A DNA stretch of 64,000 bases from an uncultured Pelagibacteraceae bacterium (GCA_902569975.1 CACFWD010000002.1:1-64000), one strand, 5' to 3'; counted from the first letter of the stretch, positions 18,156-26,947 are shown. A program made the numbers and translations. Notes: a model not told the origin generated them from the letters alone.

Positions 18156-18782
18156 TTACAAATTTATAAAATTATCAATTATTTTAAGTCCAACTTTATC
18201 GCTCTTCTCAGGGTGAAACTGTGTTCCGAAAATATTTTCTTTTTCAACAGAACATACAATATTAGATGAATAATCTGTTGTTGCTGAAACTACATTTTTA
18301 TCCTCTGGAACAATTTCATAACTATGAACAAAATACATATGAGAATTATTCTCTATACCTTTAAAAATTTTACTGTCTTTAACAATGTTAATTTGGTTCC
18401 AACCAATGTGAGGAAGTTTATATTTTCCATTTTGATTATCTATCTTTGATACCTTGCCAGATATCCATCCAAGACCTTTAGTTTCGGTTTCCTCATATCC
18501 AACATCTGCAAACATTTGCAATCCAACACAAATACCAAGAAGGGGTTTCTTATTATTAATTGCAAACTCATTTAAAGCATCTACTAAACCACTGATGTTA
18601 TTAAGCGCATCAACACAACTTTTGAACGAGCCCTGCCCTGGCAAAACAACTTTATCTGAGGATTTAATTTTATTTAAATCTGTAGTTACCTCGATTTTTA
18701 CTTTATCTCTAGCAACTTCCTTAAAGGAGTTTATTACCGAGCTTATATTACCCGAATTATAATCAACAATTGTGACGTTCAT
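18156..18782 (-). CDS. hisH: Imidazole glycerol phosphate synthase, glutaminase subunit
   Basis: HisH hydrolyses glutamine and channels ammonia to HisF. The 208-residue class I glutamine amidotransferase has the oxyanion segment LPGQGSFKSC, the nucleophile elbow LLGICVGLQMF with C85, and FHPEKS with H190 and E192. The gene begins 5 bases after hisB ends and ends directly at the hisA ATG. Confidence 0.97.
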   Translation of the reverse strand: MNVTIVDYNSGNISSVINSFKEVARDKVKIEVTTDLNKIKSSDKVVLPGQGSFKSCVDALNNISGLVDALNEFAINNKKPLLGICVGLQMFADVGYEETETKGLGWISGKVSKIDNQNGKYKLPHIGWNQINIVKDSKIFKGIENNSHMYFVHSYEIVPEDKNVVSATTDYSSNIVCSVEKENIFGTQFHPEKSDKVGLKIIDNFINL

Positions 18783-18787
18783 TAAAC

Positions 18788-19378
18788 TTATAATGAGCCT
18801 TTAGTTGATGGAATGCTCTTTTTGTTTCTTGGATCCATCTCTAATGCGGCTCTTAAAGATCTTGCAAGGCCTTTATAACAAGATTCAATAATATGGTGAC
18901 TATTATCACCATAAATATTTTCAATATGTAAAGTAATACCAGCTGATTGAGAGAAAGCCTGAAACCACTCTTTAAATAGTTCAGTATCCATCTCTCCAAG
19001 TTTCTCAACCTTTAATTTTACCTTCCATATAAGATATGGTCTGTTGGAAACATCCACCGCTACACGTGATAATGTTTCATCCATTGGTATCATTGCATGT
19101 GCATATCTTTTAATACCAACAAATTTTTTAGCTGCTTTTTTTAAAGCTTCACCAATTGCAATTCCCGTATCTTCAGTAGTGTGATGAAGGTCAATATGTG
19201 TATCTCCTTTTGCTTTAACCTTCAGATCAATAAGTGAATGCTTTGACAATTGCTCAAGCATATGATCCAAGAAACCTATGCCAGTGTCAATTTGGTACTT
19301 ACCTTTGCCATCAATATTTACTTCGACATTGATGCTTGTTTCTTTAGTTTTACGGGAGACTTTTCCTTTTCTAGCCAT
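18788..19378 (-). CDS. hisB: Imidazoleglycerol-phosphate dehydratase
   Basis: HisB dehydrates imidazole glycerol phosphate to imidazole acetol phosphate. The protein is a single dehydratase domain with the two metal-binding clusters [11 protein letters not shown] / [17 protein letters not shown] and [16 protein letters not shown]. The open frame reaches 19444, but the extra N-terminal 22 residues look like noncoding read-through, and the ATG at 19378 ([14 protein letters not shown]) gives the normal 196 residues. It is the first gene of the leftward hisBHAFE run, so the run's promoter lies in the 88-base gap shared with hslV. Confidence 0.94.
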   Translation of the reverse strand: MARKGKVSRKTKETSINVEVNIDGKGKYQIDTGIGFLDHMLEQLSKHSLIDLKVKAKGDTHIDLHHTTEDTGIAIGEALKKAAKKFVGIKRYAHAMIPMDETLSRVAVDVSNRPYLIWKVKLKVEKLGEMDTELFKEWFQAFSQSAGITLHIENIYGDNSHHIIESCYKGLARSLRAALEMDPRNKKSIPSTKGSL

Positions 19379-19431
19379 ATATTTTAATGGTATACATACA
19401 TAATCCCAGTATATCAATATCAGTCTAAACA

Positions 19432-19459
19432 CTTGAAGTATCAAAAATAGTTACCATTT
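19432..19459 (+). promoter_or_regulatory. Candidate heat-shock (RpoH) promoter of hslVU
   Basis: CTTGAAG (19432-19438), 13 bases, then TACCATTT (19452-19459). This is close to the sigma-32 consensus CTTGAAA-N13/15-CCCCATNT. The -10 ends 7 bases before the hslV ATG. The candidate grpE promoter has the same spacer and the same 7-base distance to its start codon. hslVU is a classical heat-shock operon. Confidence 0.6.
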
Positions 19460-19466
19460 ATTAAGC

Positions 19467-19982
19467 ATGACAACAATTGTGTTAGTAAGAAAAAACAATG
19501 AAGTAGTCGTTGCAGGTGATGGACAAGTTAGTATGGGAAATACTGTTGTGAAGAGCACGGCTTCTAAGGTTAGAAAAATTGAAAAAAGAGATGTAGTTGC
19601 TGGTTTTGCAGGATCAACTGCTGATGCTTTAACTTTATTTGAAAGATTAGAGGGAAAATTAGAAAAACACGCTGGTAATCTATCAAGAGCTGCTGTCGAA
19701 TTAGCGAAAGATTGGAGAACTGATAAATATTTAAGAAGACTTGAGGCTTTAATGGCAGTTGGAGATAAAAATAATAGTTACATAATATCAGGAACTGGTG
19801 ATGTCTTGGAGCCTGAAGGTGATGTAATTGGAATTGGTTCTGGAGGTAATTATGCTTTAGCTGCAGGGAAAGTTTTAATGGAAGCTAACATGTCTGCAGA
19901 GGAAGTAGCAAAAAAAGCAATTAAAGTAGCAGCTGATATTTGTGTATTTACAAATGATAACGTTAAAATTGAGAAAATATAA
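19467..19982 (+). CDS. hslV: ATP-dependent protease peptidase subunit HslV (ClpQ)
   Basis: HslV is the proteasome-like peptidase ring of HslUV. The 171-residue protein begins [22 protein letters not shown]. Removal of Met exposes the catalytic threonine T2, which fixes the start codon. [33 protein letters not shown] and the C-terminal [12 protein letters not shown] are family motifs. There is no room for a normal leader between the predicted RpoH -10 and the ATG, so the mRNA may be leaderless. The stop overlaps the hslU start by one base (TAATG). Confidence 0.97.
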   Translation: MTTIVLVRKNNEVVVAGDGQVSMGNTVVKSTASKVRKIEKRDVVAGFAGSTADALTLFERLEGKLEKHAGNLSRAAVELAKDWRTDKYLRRLEALMAVGDKNNSYIISGTGDVLEPEGDVIGIGSGGNYALAAGKVLMEANMSAEEVAKKAIKVAADICVFTNDNVKIEKI

Positions 19983-21355
19983 TGGATAATTCAAACGTAA
20001 CACCATTGCATCCAAAAGAAGTAAATCAAAAGGAAGATAAATCTTTAGTAAGTTCTTTATCTCCAAGAGAGATAGTTTCAGAATTAGATAGATTTGTTGT
20101 TGGACAGAACAAGGCAAAAAAAGCTGTTGCTGTTGCTTTAAGAAATAGATGGAGAAGACAAGCTCTTAAGGGTGAAATGAAAAATGAAGTTTTACCAAAA
20201 AATATTTTAATGATTGGTCCAACTGGGGTAGGTAAAACAGAAATTTCAAGAAGACTTTCAAAACTTGCTGAAGCTCCTTTTGTAAAAGTTGAGGCTACAA
20301 GATTTACAGAAGTTGGTTATGTAGGAAGAGATGTAGAACAAATTGTAAGAGATTTAATTGAGATTGCAATCTCTATGGAAAAAGTAAAAAAAAGAAAAGA
20401 GGTTTTTGCAAAAGCGCAAAAAGCGGCTGAAGAAAAAGTTTTAGACGCTTTAGTTGGTAAAAAAGCCAGTTTAGCTACAAGAGAAAGTTTCAGAAAAAGA
20501 CTAAGAGATGGGGACTTGGATGATAACGAGATAGAAATCTCTGTAAGTGATACAGGATCTGGAGGTACATCCTTTGAAATTCCAGGTATGCCAGGTGCTA
20601 ATGTAGGTATGATAAATATCGGTGAGATAATGGGCAAGTCTATGGGGACTAAAGAAAAAAAAAAGAAAATGACAGTAAAAGAATCTCACGAAATTTTAAT
20701 TAATGATGAGTCTGATAAGTTAATTGAACAAGATAAAATTATTAAAGCCGCAAAATTATCGACAGAAAATAATGGTATTGTTTTCTTAGATGAAATAGAT
20801 AAAATTTCAGCTAGAACTGACAGGGTTGGTGGTGACGTATCTAGAGAAGGTGTTCAGAGAGATTTATTACCTTTAATAGAGGGAACAACTGTAAATACAA
20901 AACATGGACCTATTAAAACAGATCATATTTTATTCATTGCTTCTGGAGCATTTCAACTTGCTAAACCATCTGACTTATTGCCCGAACTTCAAGGAAGATT
21001 ACCTATTAGAGTTGAGTTAGAGGCCTTAACAAGTGAGGATTTTAAGAGAATCTTGAGAGAACCTGACTATAGTTTAATTAAACAGTATGTTGCTTTATTA
21101 AAAACTGAAAATGTTGATTTAGAATTTTCAGATGATGGTATTGATACTATTGCTAAAATAGCCTCAGAAGTTAATGCCACAGTTGAAAATATAGGAGCTA
21201 GGAGGCTTCACACTATAATAGAAAAAATTTTGGATGATATTAGTTTTTCTGCCACTGATAGAGCTGGAGAAAAAATAATTATAAATAAAGAATATATAAA
21301 TAATAATCTTGATACTTTAGTAAAAGATACCGACCTTTCAAAATTTATTTTATAA
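19982..21355 (+). CDS. hslU: HslUV protease ATPase subunit HslU (ClpY)
   Basis: HslU is the AAA+ unfoldase feeding HslV. Motifs are [24 protein letters not shown] near residues 26-49, Walker [16 protein letters not shown] near 76-90, Walker [11 protein letters not shown], the I-domain between them, and the C-terminal DLSKFIL that docks into HslV. An extra N-terminal stretch of about 24 polar residues precedes the usual start of the family. The 3' end overlaps the smr gene by 6 bp, tail-to-tail. Confidence 0.97.
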   Translation: MDNSNVTPLHPKEVNQKEDKSLVSSLSPREIVSELDRFVVGQNKAKKAVAVALRNRWRRQALKGEMKNEVLPKNILMIGPTGVGKTEISRRLSKLAEAPFVKVEATRFTEVGYVGRDVEQIVRDLIEIAISMEKVKKRKEVFAKAQKAAEEKVLDALVGKKASLATRESFRKRLRDGDLDDNEIEISVSDTGSGGTSFEIPGMPGANVGMINIGEIMGKSMGTKEKKKKMTVKESHEILINDESDKLIEQDKIIKAAKLSTENNGIVFLDEIDKISARTDRVGGDVSREGVQRDLLPLIEGTTVNTKHGPIKTDHILFIASGAFQLAKPSDLLPELQGRLPIRVELEALTSEDFKRILREPDYSLIKQYVALLKTENVDLEFSDDGIDTIAKIASEVNATVENIGARRLHTIIEKILDDISFSATDRAGEKIIINKEYINNNLDTLVKDTDLSKFIL

Positions 21356-21763
21356 TTTTTTTTTTAAAAATACATAGAAAGCACCACTTCCGCCGTCTTC
21401 CAATTCAGCATCTTTTATTTCTATAATTTTTTTCATTAGTTCTAAATTGTTTTGAATATATTCGGGAACTGAATATTTTAATATACTTAAATCTTTAGAA
21501 ACATAAGGATCTGCCTCAACATTTGAGTGAAGTCCTTTACCTGTAACTACAATAATCTTTGTAATGCCATTTTCATAAGAAAGATTTATAAACTTTTCTA
21601 TAGCTCTGTTGGCTTCATCTAAAGTAAAACCATGTAAATCTATTTGTTTTACTTTTGAAGTTTTTATTTCTTTAAATCTTAAATCTTTATTAGGTAATTT
21701 TTCTTTATTAGATAAAAAATTCTCCCAATCAATTTTATCTTTATCTGAAATTTTATTGTTCAA
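21350..21763 (-). CDS. Smr-domain protein with TTG start
   Basis: This 137-residue protein ends in an Smr (small MutS-related) domain: [20 protein letters not shown] near residue 40, then [11 protein letters not shown], and [12 protein letters not shown] at the C-terminus. Stand-alone Smr proteins act as nucleases or RNA-binding factors; the exact role here is unknown. No ATG lies upstream of the domain. The N-terminal [11 protein letters not shown] looks like that of other alphaproteobacterial Smr proteins, which supports the TTG at 21763. That TTG directly follows the TAA of timA in the same reading frame, so the two genes are separated by one stop codon. Confidence 0.85.
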   Translation of the reverse strand: MNNKISDKDKIDWENFLSNKEKLPNKDLRFKEIKTSKVKQIDLHGFTLDEANRAIEKFINLSYENGITKIIVVTGKGLHSNVEADPYVSKDLSILKYSVPEYIQNNLELMKKIIEIKDAELEDGGSGAFYVFLKKKL

Positions 21764-22360
21764 TTATGTGAGGGTATCAATTAGTTGCCAGTTAGGATTA
21801 TTTGATCTCATATCCCTTGAAAATACCCAAGTATCATAAATTTTCTTAATTTTCTCAGGATGTCCTGAGATTATTTTTTTATCCTTATCTTTTATGCAAG
21901 TTATAACTTCACTTACAAAATCAACAGTTACATTCAAAATTTTATTTATTTGTTTATGATCTTTTATTTTTGCTGAATTTACACCGATAAAAGTAATTTC
22001 TGCATAATGACCTCTTTTACTTCTTTCTTTCAAAGCCTCTTCGAATTGATCATGAATTTTTTTACTCAGTAAAGGTTTGCTTGCAATAAGTTTATTATCG
22101 TTATCGCTAAAATCAGTAATAATTGTTTCGTAAGCAATTTTTGCACCTTTTATGAATTCTCTTTGAGCCTCATCATCAAAAGTTTCTTTAACGTTTATTT
22201 TATTTTCTCTATGAATATTATTTAACACTTTTTCAAATTGAGAGGGGGCTTTTCCTTCAAATCCAGTTCTTTTTCCTAAAATACCTCTTAATCTTAAAAA
22301 GATAAATCCTGCTATCATTGCAAGGAGTATAATATCTATATATTCAAAACTATAATTCAT
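21764..22360 (-). CDS. timA: Tim44-like domain protein (TimA)
   Basis: This is the alphaproteobacterial relative of mitochondrial Tim44. It has one N-terminal membrane anchor (about residues 5-23), a short basic RGILGKRTGF segment, then a Tim44-like domain (about 50-198) with FIKGAKIAYETII and a final DTWVFSRDMRSNNPNWQLIDT. The open frame extends to 22402, but the ATG at 22360 puts the membrane anchor at the N-terminus and leaves room for a promoter, so I prefer it. Neighbouring secB and fxsA are the usual context. Exact bacterial function is unsettled; membrane-protein or envelope biogenesis is likely. Confidence 0.88.
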   Translation of the reverse strand: MNYSFEYIDIILLAMIAGFIFLRLRGILGKRTGFEGKAPSQFEKVLNNIHRENKINVKETFDDEAQREFIKGAKIAYETIITDFSDNDNKLIASKPLLSKKIHDQFEEALKERSKRGHYAEITFIGVNSAKIKDHKQINKILNVTVDFVSEVITCIKDKDKKIISGHPEKIKKIYDTWVFSRDMRSNNPNWQLIDTLT

Positions 22361-22366
22361 TAAGTA

Positions 22367-22409
22367 AATGTAATTACTATGTTGATTAATTTCAACTAAC
22401 AATTACATT
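22367..22409. promoter_or_regulatory. Interrupted palindrome between timA and fxsA
   Basis: The outer arms AATGTAATT (22367-22375) and AATTACATT (22401-22409) are perfect inverted repeats. The inner arms GTTGA (22381-22385) and TCAAC (22392-22396) also pair, around TTAATT. The dyad fills almost the whole 57-base gap between the divergent starts of timA and fxsA, so it may be an operator serving both, or a 5'-UTR hairpin. No protein is assigned. Confidence 0.55.
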
Positions 22410-22417
22410 AAAGACAA

Positions 22418-22843
22418 ATGAACTCAGTTTTATTATCAATAATTTTAGTACCAATTCTAGAGATTTACCTATTTATAAAAATTGGCTCTCAAATTGGGGC
22501 TTTTAATACTATTCTGTTGATATTTATAACTGCAATCATTGGGGTTTATTATGCAAGATATGAGGGTTTAAATACAATTAGATCTGGATTTACACAAATA
22601 TTAAAAAATCAAACCCCTGCCTATGAGATAGTATCAGGGGCTGCGATTGCGTTTGCGGCAGTACTTTTAATTCTTCCAGGATTTGCCACAGATTTTTTAG
22701 GTTTTTTATTAATTTTTCCTTTCACAAGAAAATTAATTTTTGGCAACCTAAAAAATAAATTTGAAACTCAAAAATATAAAAAAGATAATTTAATAGATGG
22801 TGAATACGAAGATATAGAAGATAACGATGACAGAAAAATTTAA
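22418..22843 (+). CDS. fxsA: FxsA family membrane protein
   Basis: This 141-residue inner-membrane protein has FxsA/UPF0716 features: an N-terminal helix with PILEIYLFIKIGSQIGAFNT, a second helix ending GVYYARYEG, and a third with LLILPGFATDFLGFLLIFP. FxsA overproduction in E. coli relieves F-plasmid exclusion of phage T7; the native role is unknown. The acidic C-terminal tail (DGEYEDIEDNDD) is typical. Its end overlaps secB by 17 bases. Confidence 0.9.
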   Translation: MNSVLLSIILVPILEIYLFIKIGSQIGAFNTILLIFITAIIGVYYARYEGLNTIRSGFTQILKNQTPAYEIVSGAAIAFAAVLLILPGFATDFLGFLLIFPFTRKLIFGNLKNKFETQKYKKDNLIDGEYEDIEDNDDRKI

Positions 22844-23249
22844 GATTTTAGCAAAATTTATCAAAGACATGTCAAGTGAAACTCCAGATTTGGAAACGTA
22901 TCTATTTGTCAAAGATAATATTTCAAAATATCAATTAAATATAGATATAACATCTAGGGCTTTAAAAAATAAATTAATTGAAGTTAATACGACTTTAAAA
23001 TTTGAAGACAAGGAGTCTAACGAAAAAAAATCTTATTATGAAATAGTGTACGCAACAATTATAAAAGTTGATGATGATATTAAAGAAAAAAAAGACCTAG
23101 AAAGAATTATTTTATGTGATGTCCCTACCATAATATATCCAGACTTAGAAAATTCTTTTCTAAATCTTATTCATAATTCGGGACATCCATCGATAAAATT
23201 AGAGAAAAAAATTGATTTTAATAAACTTTACAATGAAAGGTTTAATTAA
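22827..23249 (+). CDS. secB: Protein-export chaperone SecB
   Basis: SecB keeps preproteins unfolded and hands them to SecA. The 140-residue protein is diverged but keeps the family pattern: FIKDMSSETPDLETYL near the start, a central beta region with LEVNTTLKF-like IEVNTTLKFED, and CDVPTIIYPDLENSFLNLIHNSGHPSIKL toward the end, matching the CPxILFPYxR...GFPPLxL block of other SecB proteins. It is convergent with dnaQ (8 bp overlap). The secB-fxsA-timA trio next to dnaQ is a common alphaproteobacterial arrangement. Confidence 0.9.
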   Translation: MTEKFKILAKFIKDMSSETPDLETYLFVKDNISKYQLNIDITSRALKNKLIEVNTTLKFEDKESNEKKSYYEIVYATIIKVDDDIKEKKDLERIILCDVPTIIYPDLENSFLNLIHNSGHPSIKLEKKIDFNKLYNERFN

Positions 23250-23907
23250 AAAAGTTTTTTTTGAGGTCTTTATTTAGATAATCCTTATGTTTTCTTAATT
23301 CTTCCAAAGAAGGCTTAATTATTTTTTTAGAATAAAAAATTTTTCCTTTTTCTAATATGGATGAATTTTTATCTTGATTTTGGAAATCTAAAGTTGGCTC
23401 TTTCTGGTCTATAAGATTAATATACACTTTTGCTAATAAATCACAGTCTATTAACGCTGTATGCTGTACTCTTCTAGAGTTATCAATTCGATATTTTTTA
23501 CATAAAGCATCTAAACTTATAGAGGAACCTGGAAACTTATCTCTGGCTAAAGAAATTGTATCAATTATCTCATTTTCGATTTTGTTTTTTCCAATTATTT
23601 CTAACTCATTATTTAAATGAGCTAAATCAAATCCAGCATTATGAATTATTAATTTTTTTCCATCTATAAAATCTAAAAAGTCTTCAACAATCTCCTTAAA
23701 CTTTTTTTGTTTAGCTAAAAAATCATCAGAGTATCCGTGAATTTCAAAAGCTTTATCCGAAACTTTTCTTTCCGGGTTTAAATAACAATGAAATTTTTTT
23801 TTGGTTGGAATTAAATTATCGAGCTCAATACACCCAATTTCAACAATTCTATGTCCCTCTTTTACTGATATGCCGGTTGTTTCCGTATCTAAAACCACTT
23901 CCTTCAT
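23242..23907 (-). CDS. dnaQ: DNA polymerase III epsilon subunit (proofreading exonuclease)
   Basis: DnaQ is the 3'-5' proofreading exonuclease of the replicative polymerase. The DEDDh motifs are present: VVLDTETTGI at residues 4-13 (Exo I), IIHNAGFDLAHLNNE (Exo II), and RVQHTALIDCDLLAKVY (Exo III, with His and Asp). At 221 residues it is a little shorter than E. coli DnaQ, and the C-terminal segment that binds the alpha subunit looks diverged. Its ATG overlaps the coaE stop by 4 bases, in the leftward ppsR-maf-aroE-coaE-dnaQ run beside the proposed origin. Confidence 0.95.
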   Translation of the reverse strand: MKEVVLDTETTGISVKEGHRIVEIGCIELDNLIPTKKKFHCYLNPERKVSDKAFEIHGYSDDFLAKQKKFKEIVEDFLDFIDGKKLIIHNAGFDLAHLNNELEIIGKNKIENEIIDTISLARDKFPGSSISLDALCKKYRIDNSRRVQHTALIDCDLLAKVYINLIDQKEPTLDFQNQDKNSSILEKGKIFYSKKIIKPSLEELRKHKDYLNKDLKKNFFN

Positions 23908-24476
23908 AATAGAATCTTTTTTAATATATCTTTAACACATTTACGAGCTAAATGTTTTTTAAAATTGTTTTTAATCACATAGTGTGAATTTCTTTTTTTT
24001 ATATTTAAAGGCAACTGAAATCTTTTAAGATTTTGCAAAATTAATTTATTAAAATTTTTTCTTTTTTTTAATCTTTTTAAGATCTCTTTATTCGAAGATT
24101 GAATAAAAACAATTACATCTTTTTTTTTATACAATTTATTTTCAAAGAATAATGGAATATCTAAAATAACAACCTTTTGTTTACTATTTTTTTTAAGAAA
24201 AATTTTTAAGTCTTTTCTTACCTCAGGATGAACAACAGATGATATCTTTTTTATGTTATTTTTATTTTTAATTATAGCATTAATTAATTCCTCTTTTTTA
24301 ACTGGAAAACTTTTAAAAAAATTTGGTATTTTTTTTTTTAGTTTTAAGAAAACTTTTTTATTTTTAAGATAAATTTTAGCAACTGAATCGTCTGCATTAA
24401 ATACAGGATATCCAAATAATTTTGATATAAAAGTTTTTCCTGAACCTATGCAACCAACTAGGGCTATTCTAATCAT
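23904..24476 (-). CDS. coaE: Dephospho-CoA kinase
   Basis: CoaE phosphorylates dephospho-CoA in the last step of coenzyme A synthesis. The 190-residue P-loop kinase starts IALVGCIGSGKTFISKLF (Walker A GCIGSGKT), then has FNADDSVAKIY and VVILDIPLFFENKLYKK, the CoA-binding stretch. It is Lys-rich and A+T-rich like its neighbours. It overlaps aroE by 8 bases and dnaQ by 4. Confidence 0.95.
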   Translation of the reverse strand: MIRIALVGCIGSGKTFISKLFGYPVFNADDSVAKIYLKNKKVFLKLKKKIPNFFKSFPVKKEELINAIIKNKNNIKKISSVVHPEVRKDLKIFLKKNSKQKVVILDIPLFFENKLYKKKDVIVFIQSSNKEILKRLKKRKNFNKLILQNLKRFQLPLNIKKRNSHYVIKNNFKKHLARKCVKDILKKILL

Positions 24477-25266
24477 TGTACAAATATCTAATCAATTTTT
24501 CATCAATTTTGGGAGTTATATTGTTCCATAAATTAAAAGCTTTTTGTGCTTGATATAAAAACATATCTCTTCCATTGATAATTTTATGACCTTTTTTTTC
24601 TGCCTCTAATAGAAAGTTTGTTTTTGAGGGATTGTATATAAGATCATAGAATATTTTTTTTTCTCCTAAATTATTAAAGTTTAATTTAAGACTATCACCA
24701 CTTTTTAAGCCCACACTAGTACAGTTAATAAACAAATCACAACTTTCAACCTTTCCCCAATCAATAATTTTTACAAAATCAAATTTGTTTTTAATTAATT
24801 TTGTATTTTCTTGTGTTCTATTAGAAATAAAAATTTCTTTTATTTTTAATTTTAATAAAGCAGTTATAACTGATGGCACAACACCTCCTGCACCAAAAAT
24901 AAAGGCAGATCTGCCTGTCAATTCTATATTGTTGTTTATTATAGACTTTTCAAAACCATAAACATCTGTGTTATCTCCATGAATTTTACCATTTTTATTA
25001 AAAATAGTATTTACTGAGTTTGTTTTTATCGCAATATCTGACTGTGTTTCTAAATGAGAAATAATACTTCGCTTAAATGGCACAGTAACGTTAATGCCAT
25101 AAATTTCTTTTCTTTTAATCTTTTGAATTATTTTTTCAATCTCATCTTTACTCGGTGCAATTTTATCATAATTCCCATCAATATTATTTTCTTTAAACCA
25201 ATAATTGTGTATTTTGGGTGATAAAGAATGTAATATTGGATTTCCTATGATTAAATAATTTTTCAT
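24469..25266 (-). CDS. aroE: Shikimate dehydrogenase
   Basis: AroE reduces 3-dehydroshikimate with NADPH in aromatic amino-acid synthesis. The 265-residue protein has the substrate site NPILHSLSPKIHN at residues 8-20, the catalytic lysine segment GINVTVPFKRSI, GDNTDVYGF with the catalytic Asp, the Rossmann loop IFGAGGVVPSVI, and the C-terminal GRDMFLYQAQKAFNLW. Length and motif order are normal. It starts 4 bases after maf ends. Confidence 0.96.
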   Translation of the reverse strand: MKNYLIIGNPILHSLSPKIHNYWFKENNIDGNYDKIAPSKDEIEKIIQKIKRKEIYGINVTVPFKRSIISHLETQSDIAIKTNSVNTIFNKNGKIHGDNTDVYGFEKSIINNNIELTGRSAFIFGAGGVVPSVITALLKLKIKEIFISNRTQENTKLIKNKFDFVKIIDWGKVESCDLFINCTSVGLKSGDSLKLNFNNLGEKKIFYDLIYNPSKTNFLLEAEKKGHKIINGRDMFLYQAQKAFNLWNNITPKIDEKLIRYLYND

Positions 25267-25270
25267 TTAA

Positions 25271-25849
25271 TTAAATTTTTAGATAATCTTTTATTTTTTT
25301 AATTGGCAAACCCATTATTGTATTATTATCTCCTTTAATATCTAAAAACAAAGTTTTGCCGAGACCTTCTATTTGATAAACATTATAAGCATATAAAGTT
25401 TCATCGCTAATTTTAGAAAGATAATTCTCTAATTCTTCTAATTTAAGTTTTTTCATTATAAGTTGTGCCTTTTCAGTGTAATTCCAAATCATATTTCCAC
25501 CTTTCGAAATACAAACTGAGCTTATCAAATGATGTGTTTTTCCGTTAAGTGATTTTAAAATATCTAGGGCCTGCGTTCTATTAGTTGGTTTTGATATAAT
25601 CTTTCCCTCTAAATCAATTACGCTGTCTGCACCTATTACTAATTTGTCCTCAAATTTAGCACTAATTTTGTTTGCTTTCAATTCAGCTAAATTTTTAGAA
25701 ATGATTTCGGGAGATGCGTTTTTTTTAAATAGAGATTCTTTAACACTATCCTCATCAATGTTTGATGGTATAACCTCACAGTAAATTCCGTTTGACTGTA
25801 AAATATCTTTTCTGACCTTGCTTTTTGAAGCTAAAATAATTTCACTCAT
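25271..25849 (-). CDS. maf: Maf-family nucleotide pyrophosphatase
   Basis: Maf/YhdE proteins hydrolyse non-canonical nucleoside triphosphates such as dTTP/UTP analogues or modified bases and are linked to cell division. The motifs are IILASKSKVRKDIL at residues 4-17, VIPSNIDED, VIGADSVIDLEGKIISKPTN and a C-terminal GLPIKKI. The open frame runs upstream to 25990, but that part overlaps the coding sequence of ppsR. The ATG at 25849 (MSEIILASKS) gives 192 residues, right for the family, and overlaps ppsR by 8 bases. Confidence 0.94.
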   Translation of the reverse strand: MSEIILASKSKVRKDILQSNGIYCEVIPSNIDEDSVKESLFKKNASPEIISKNLAELKANKISAKFEDKLVIGADSVIDLEGKIISKPTNRTQALDILKSLNGKTHHLISSVCISKGGNMIWNYTEKAQLIMKKLKLEELENYLSKISDETLYAYNVYQIEGLGKTLFLDIKGDNNTIMGLPIKKIKDYLKI

Positions 25850-26669
25850 TGTTCTGACTATAAATTTCATAAACTTTAATAATTGATGCTGCTGTTTCTT
25901 CAACAGATTTTCTTGTAACATCAATGGTTGGCCAACCATATTTTTGAAAAGTTTTCTTTGCCGCATCAATTTCTTTTTGAATACTTTCAATATTTGTATA
26001 TCTTTTGTTGTTTAATTCTTTAAAAGAGCTCATTCTGTTTTTTCTTATATCAACGAGCCTTTCTGCTTCTGTATTTAACCCAACTACGCAACTAACTTTA
26101 GGATTGTTTTTCAAAATTTTAGGAATTGAATTCTCATTAATTAATGGAATGTTTGAGGTTTTATAACCTTTGTTAGCTAAATAAATTGAAGTTGGTGTTT
26201 TGCTTGTTCTGCTTACCCCGAGTAAAACTATATCTGATTTTCCTGCTTCGTTGGCTAAATTACCATCATCATGATTCATAGTAAACTGTATAGCCTCTAT
26301 TCGTTGATAATATTCTTCATTTAAAACATGTTGGCCACTTGGTTCATGAGAGGCCTTTTGGTTTAATAATTTTGAAAAACTTAAAATTAAGTTTCCAAGG
26401 ACACCAAAACATGGAAGTTTGTTGTCTTCGCTTTTGTTAGCAAGAAATTTAGCAAGATTATTATCAACAATTGTGTATAGGATTATAGAATTTTCGTTTT
26501 CTTTTGCTGTCTCTAAAATTTTGATAATTTGGTTTTCGGTTCTAGTAAAAGAATATGAGTGGACTTTGTATTCAATTTTATTAAATTGAGCCTTTAGAGC
26601 TAAAAAAATTCTTTCTAAAGTTTCTCCTGTAGAGTCAGAAATTAGATATATTTGATAAATATTATTCAT
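25842..26669 (-). CDS. ppsR: Pyruvate,water/phosphate dikinase regulatory protein (DUF299)
   Basis: This 275-residue bifunctional kinase/pyrophosphorylase regulates PEP synthase or pyruvate phosphate dikinase by ADP-dependent phosphorylation and Pi-dependent dephosphorylation. It has the typical LISDSTGETLERIFLA start and the P-loop LLGVSRTSKTPTSIYLA, then GYKTSNIPL. This is the first gene on the left of the proposed origin, and in Caulobacter and Rickettsia the homologous gene lies, as I recall, beside the origin opposite hemE. Its promoter must lie in the 278-base gap. Confidence 0.94.
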   Translation of the reverse strand: MNNIYQIYLISDSTGETLERIFLALKAQFNKIEYKVHSYSFTRTENQIIKILETAKENENSIILYTIVDNNLAKFLANKSEDNKLPCFGVLGNLILSFSKLLNQKASHEPSGQHVLNEEYYQRIEAIQFTMNHDDGNLANEAGKSDIVLLGVSRTSKTPTSIYLANKGYKTSNIPLINENSIPKILKNNPKVSCVVGLNTEAERLVDIRKNRMSSFKELNNKRYTNIESIQKEIDAAKKTFQKYGWPTIDVTRKSVEETAASIIKVYEIYSQNNE

Positions 26670-26947
26670 GTATAAAATGTTAATTATTTTTAAATTTTTT
26701 GAATATTTTTACACATTTTAAGAGAAATTTAAAATTTACTGTAAATAACATTAATTATTCACAATAATAAACATGTTAATTAAATAATACATTTTTTTGT
26801 ATAATTAAGTAATTGTGAAATTATTATTAAATAACAATATTTTTTAGCAATACTTATTTGATAATTTGTTTATAAAAAGTGTGTAAAAGTTAATTATCGT
26901 AATTAACAAGATATAATACTATTACAAATATATATATTAATATTTAA
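26670..26947. other. Candidate chromosomal replication origin (oriC)
   Basis: This is the largest gene-free stretch of the window, between divergent ppsR and hemE. It contains TTATTCACA (26755-26763), a perfect match to the DnaA box TTATNCACA, and two single-mismatch boxes TTTTACACA at 26707-26715 (+) and 26880-26888 (-). Between the last two boxes the DNA is about 12% G+C by my hand count (26764-26879), like a duplex unwinding element. An inverted repeat GTTAATTA-TCG-TAATTAAC (26889-26907) follows, just before a TATAAT (26912-26917) likely serving hemE. Genes run mostly away from it on both sides, and parS/parAB lie 9-11 kb to the right. Confidence 0.75.
26755..26763 (+). promoter_or_regulatory. 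DnaA box (perfect consensus)
   Basis: TTATTCACA matches the DnaA recognition consensus TTATNCACA at every position. Two weaker copies flank it at 26707-26715 (+) and 26880-26888 (-). Confidence 0.75.
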
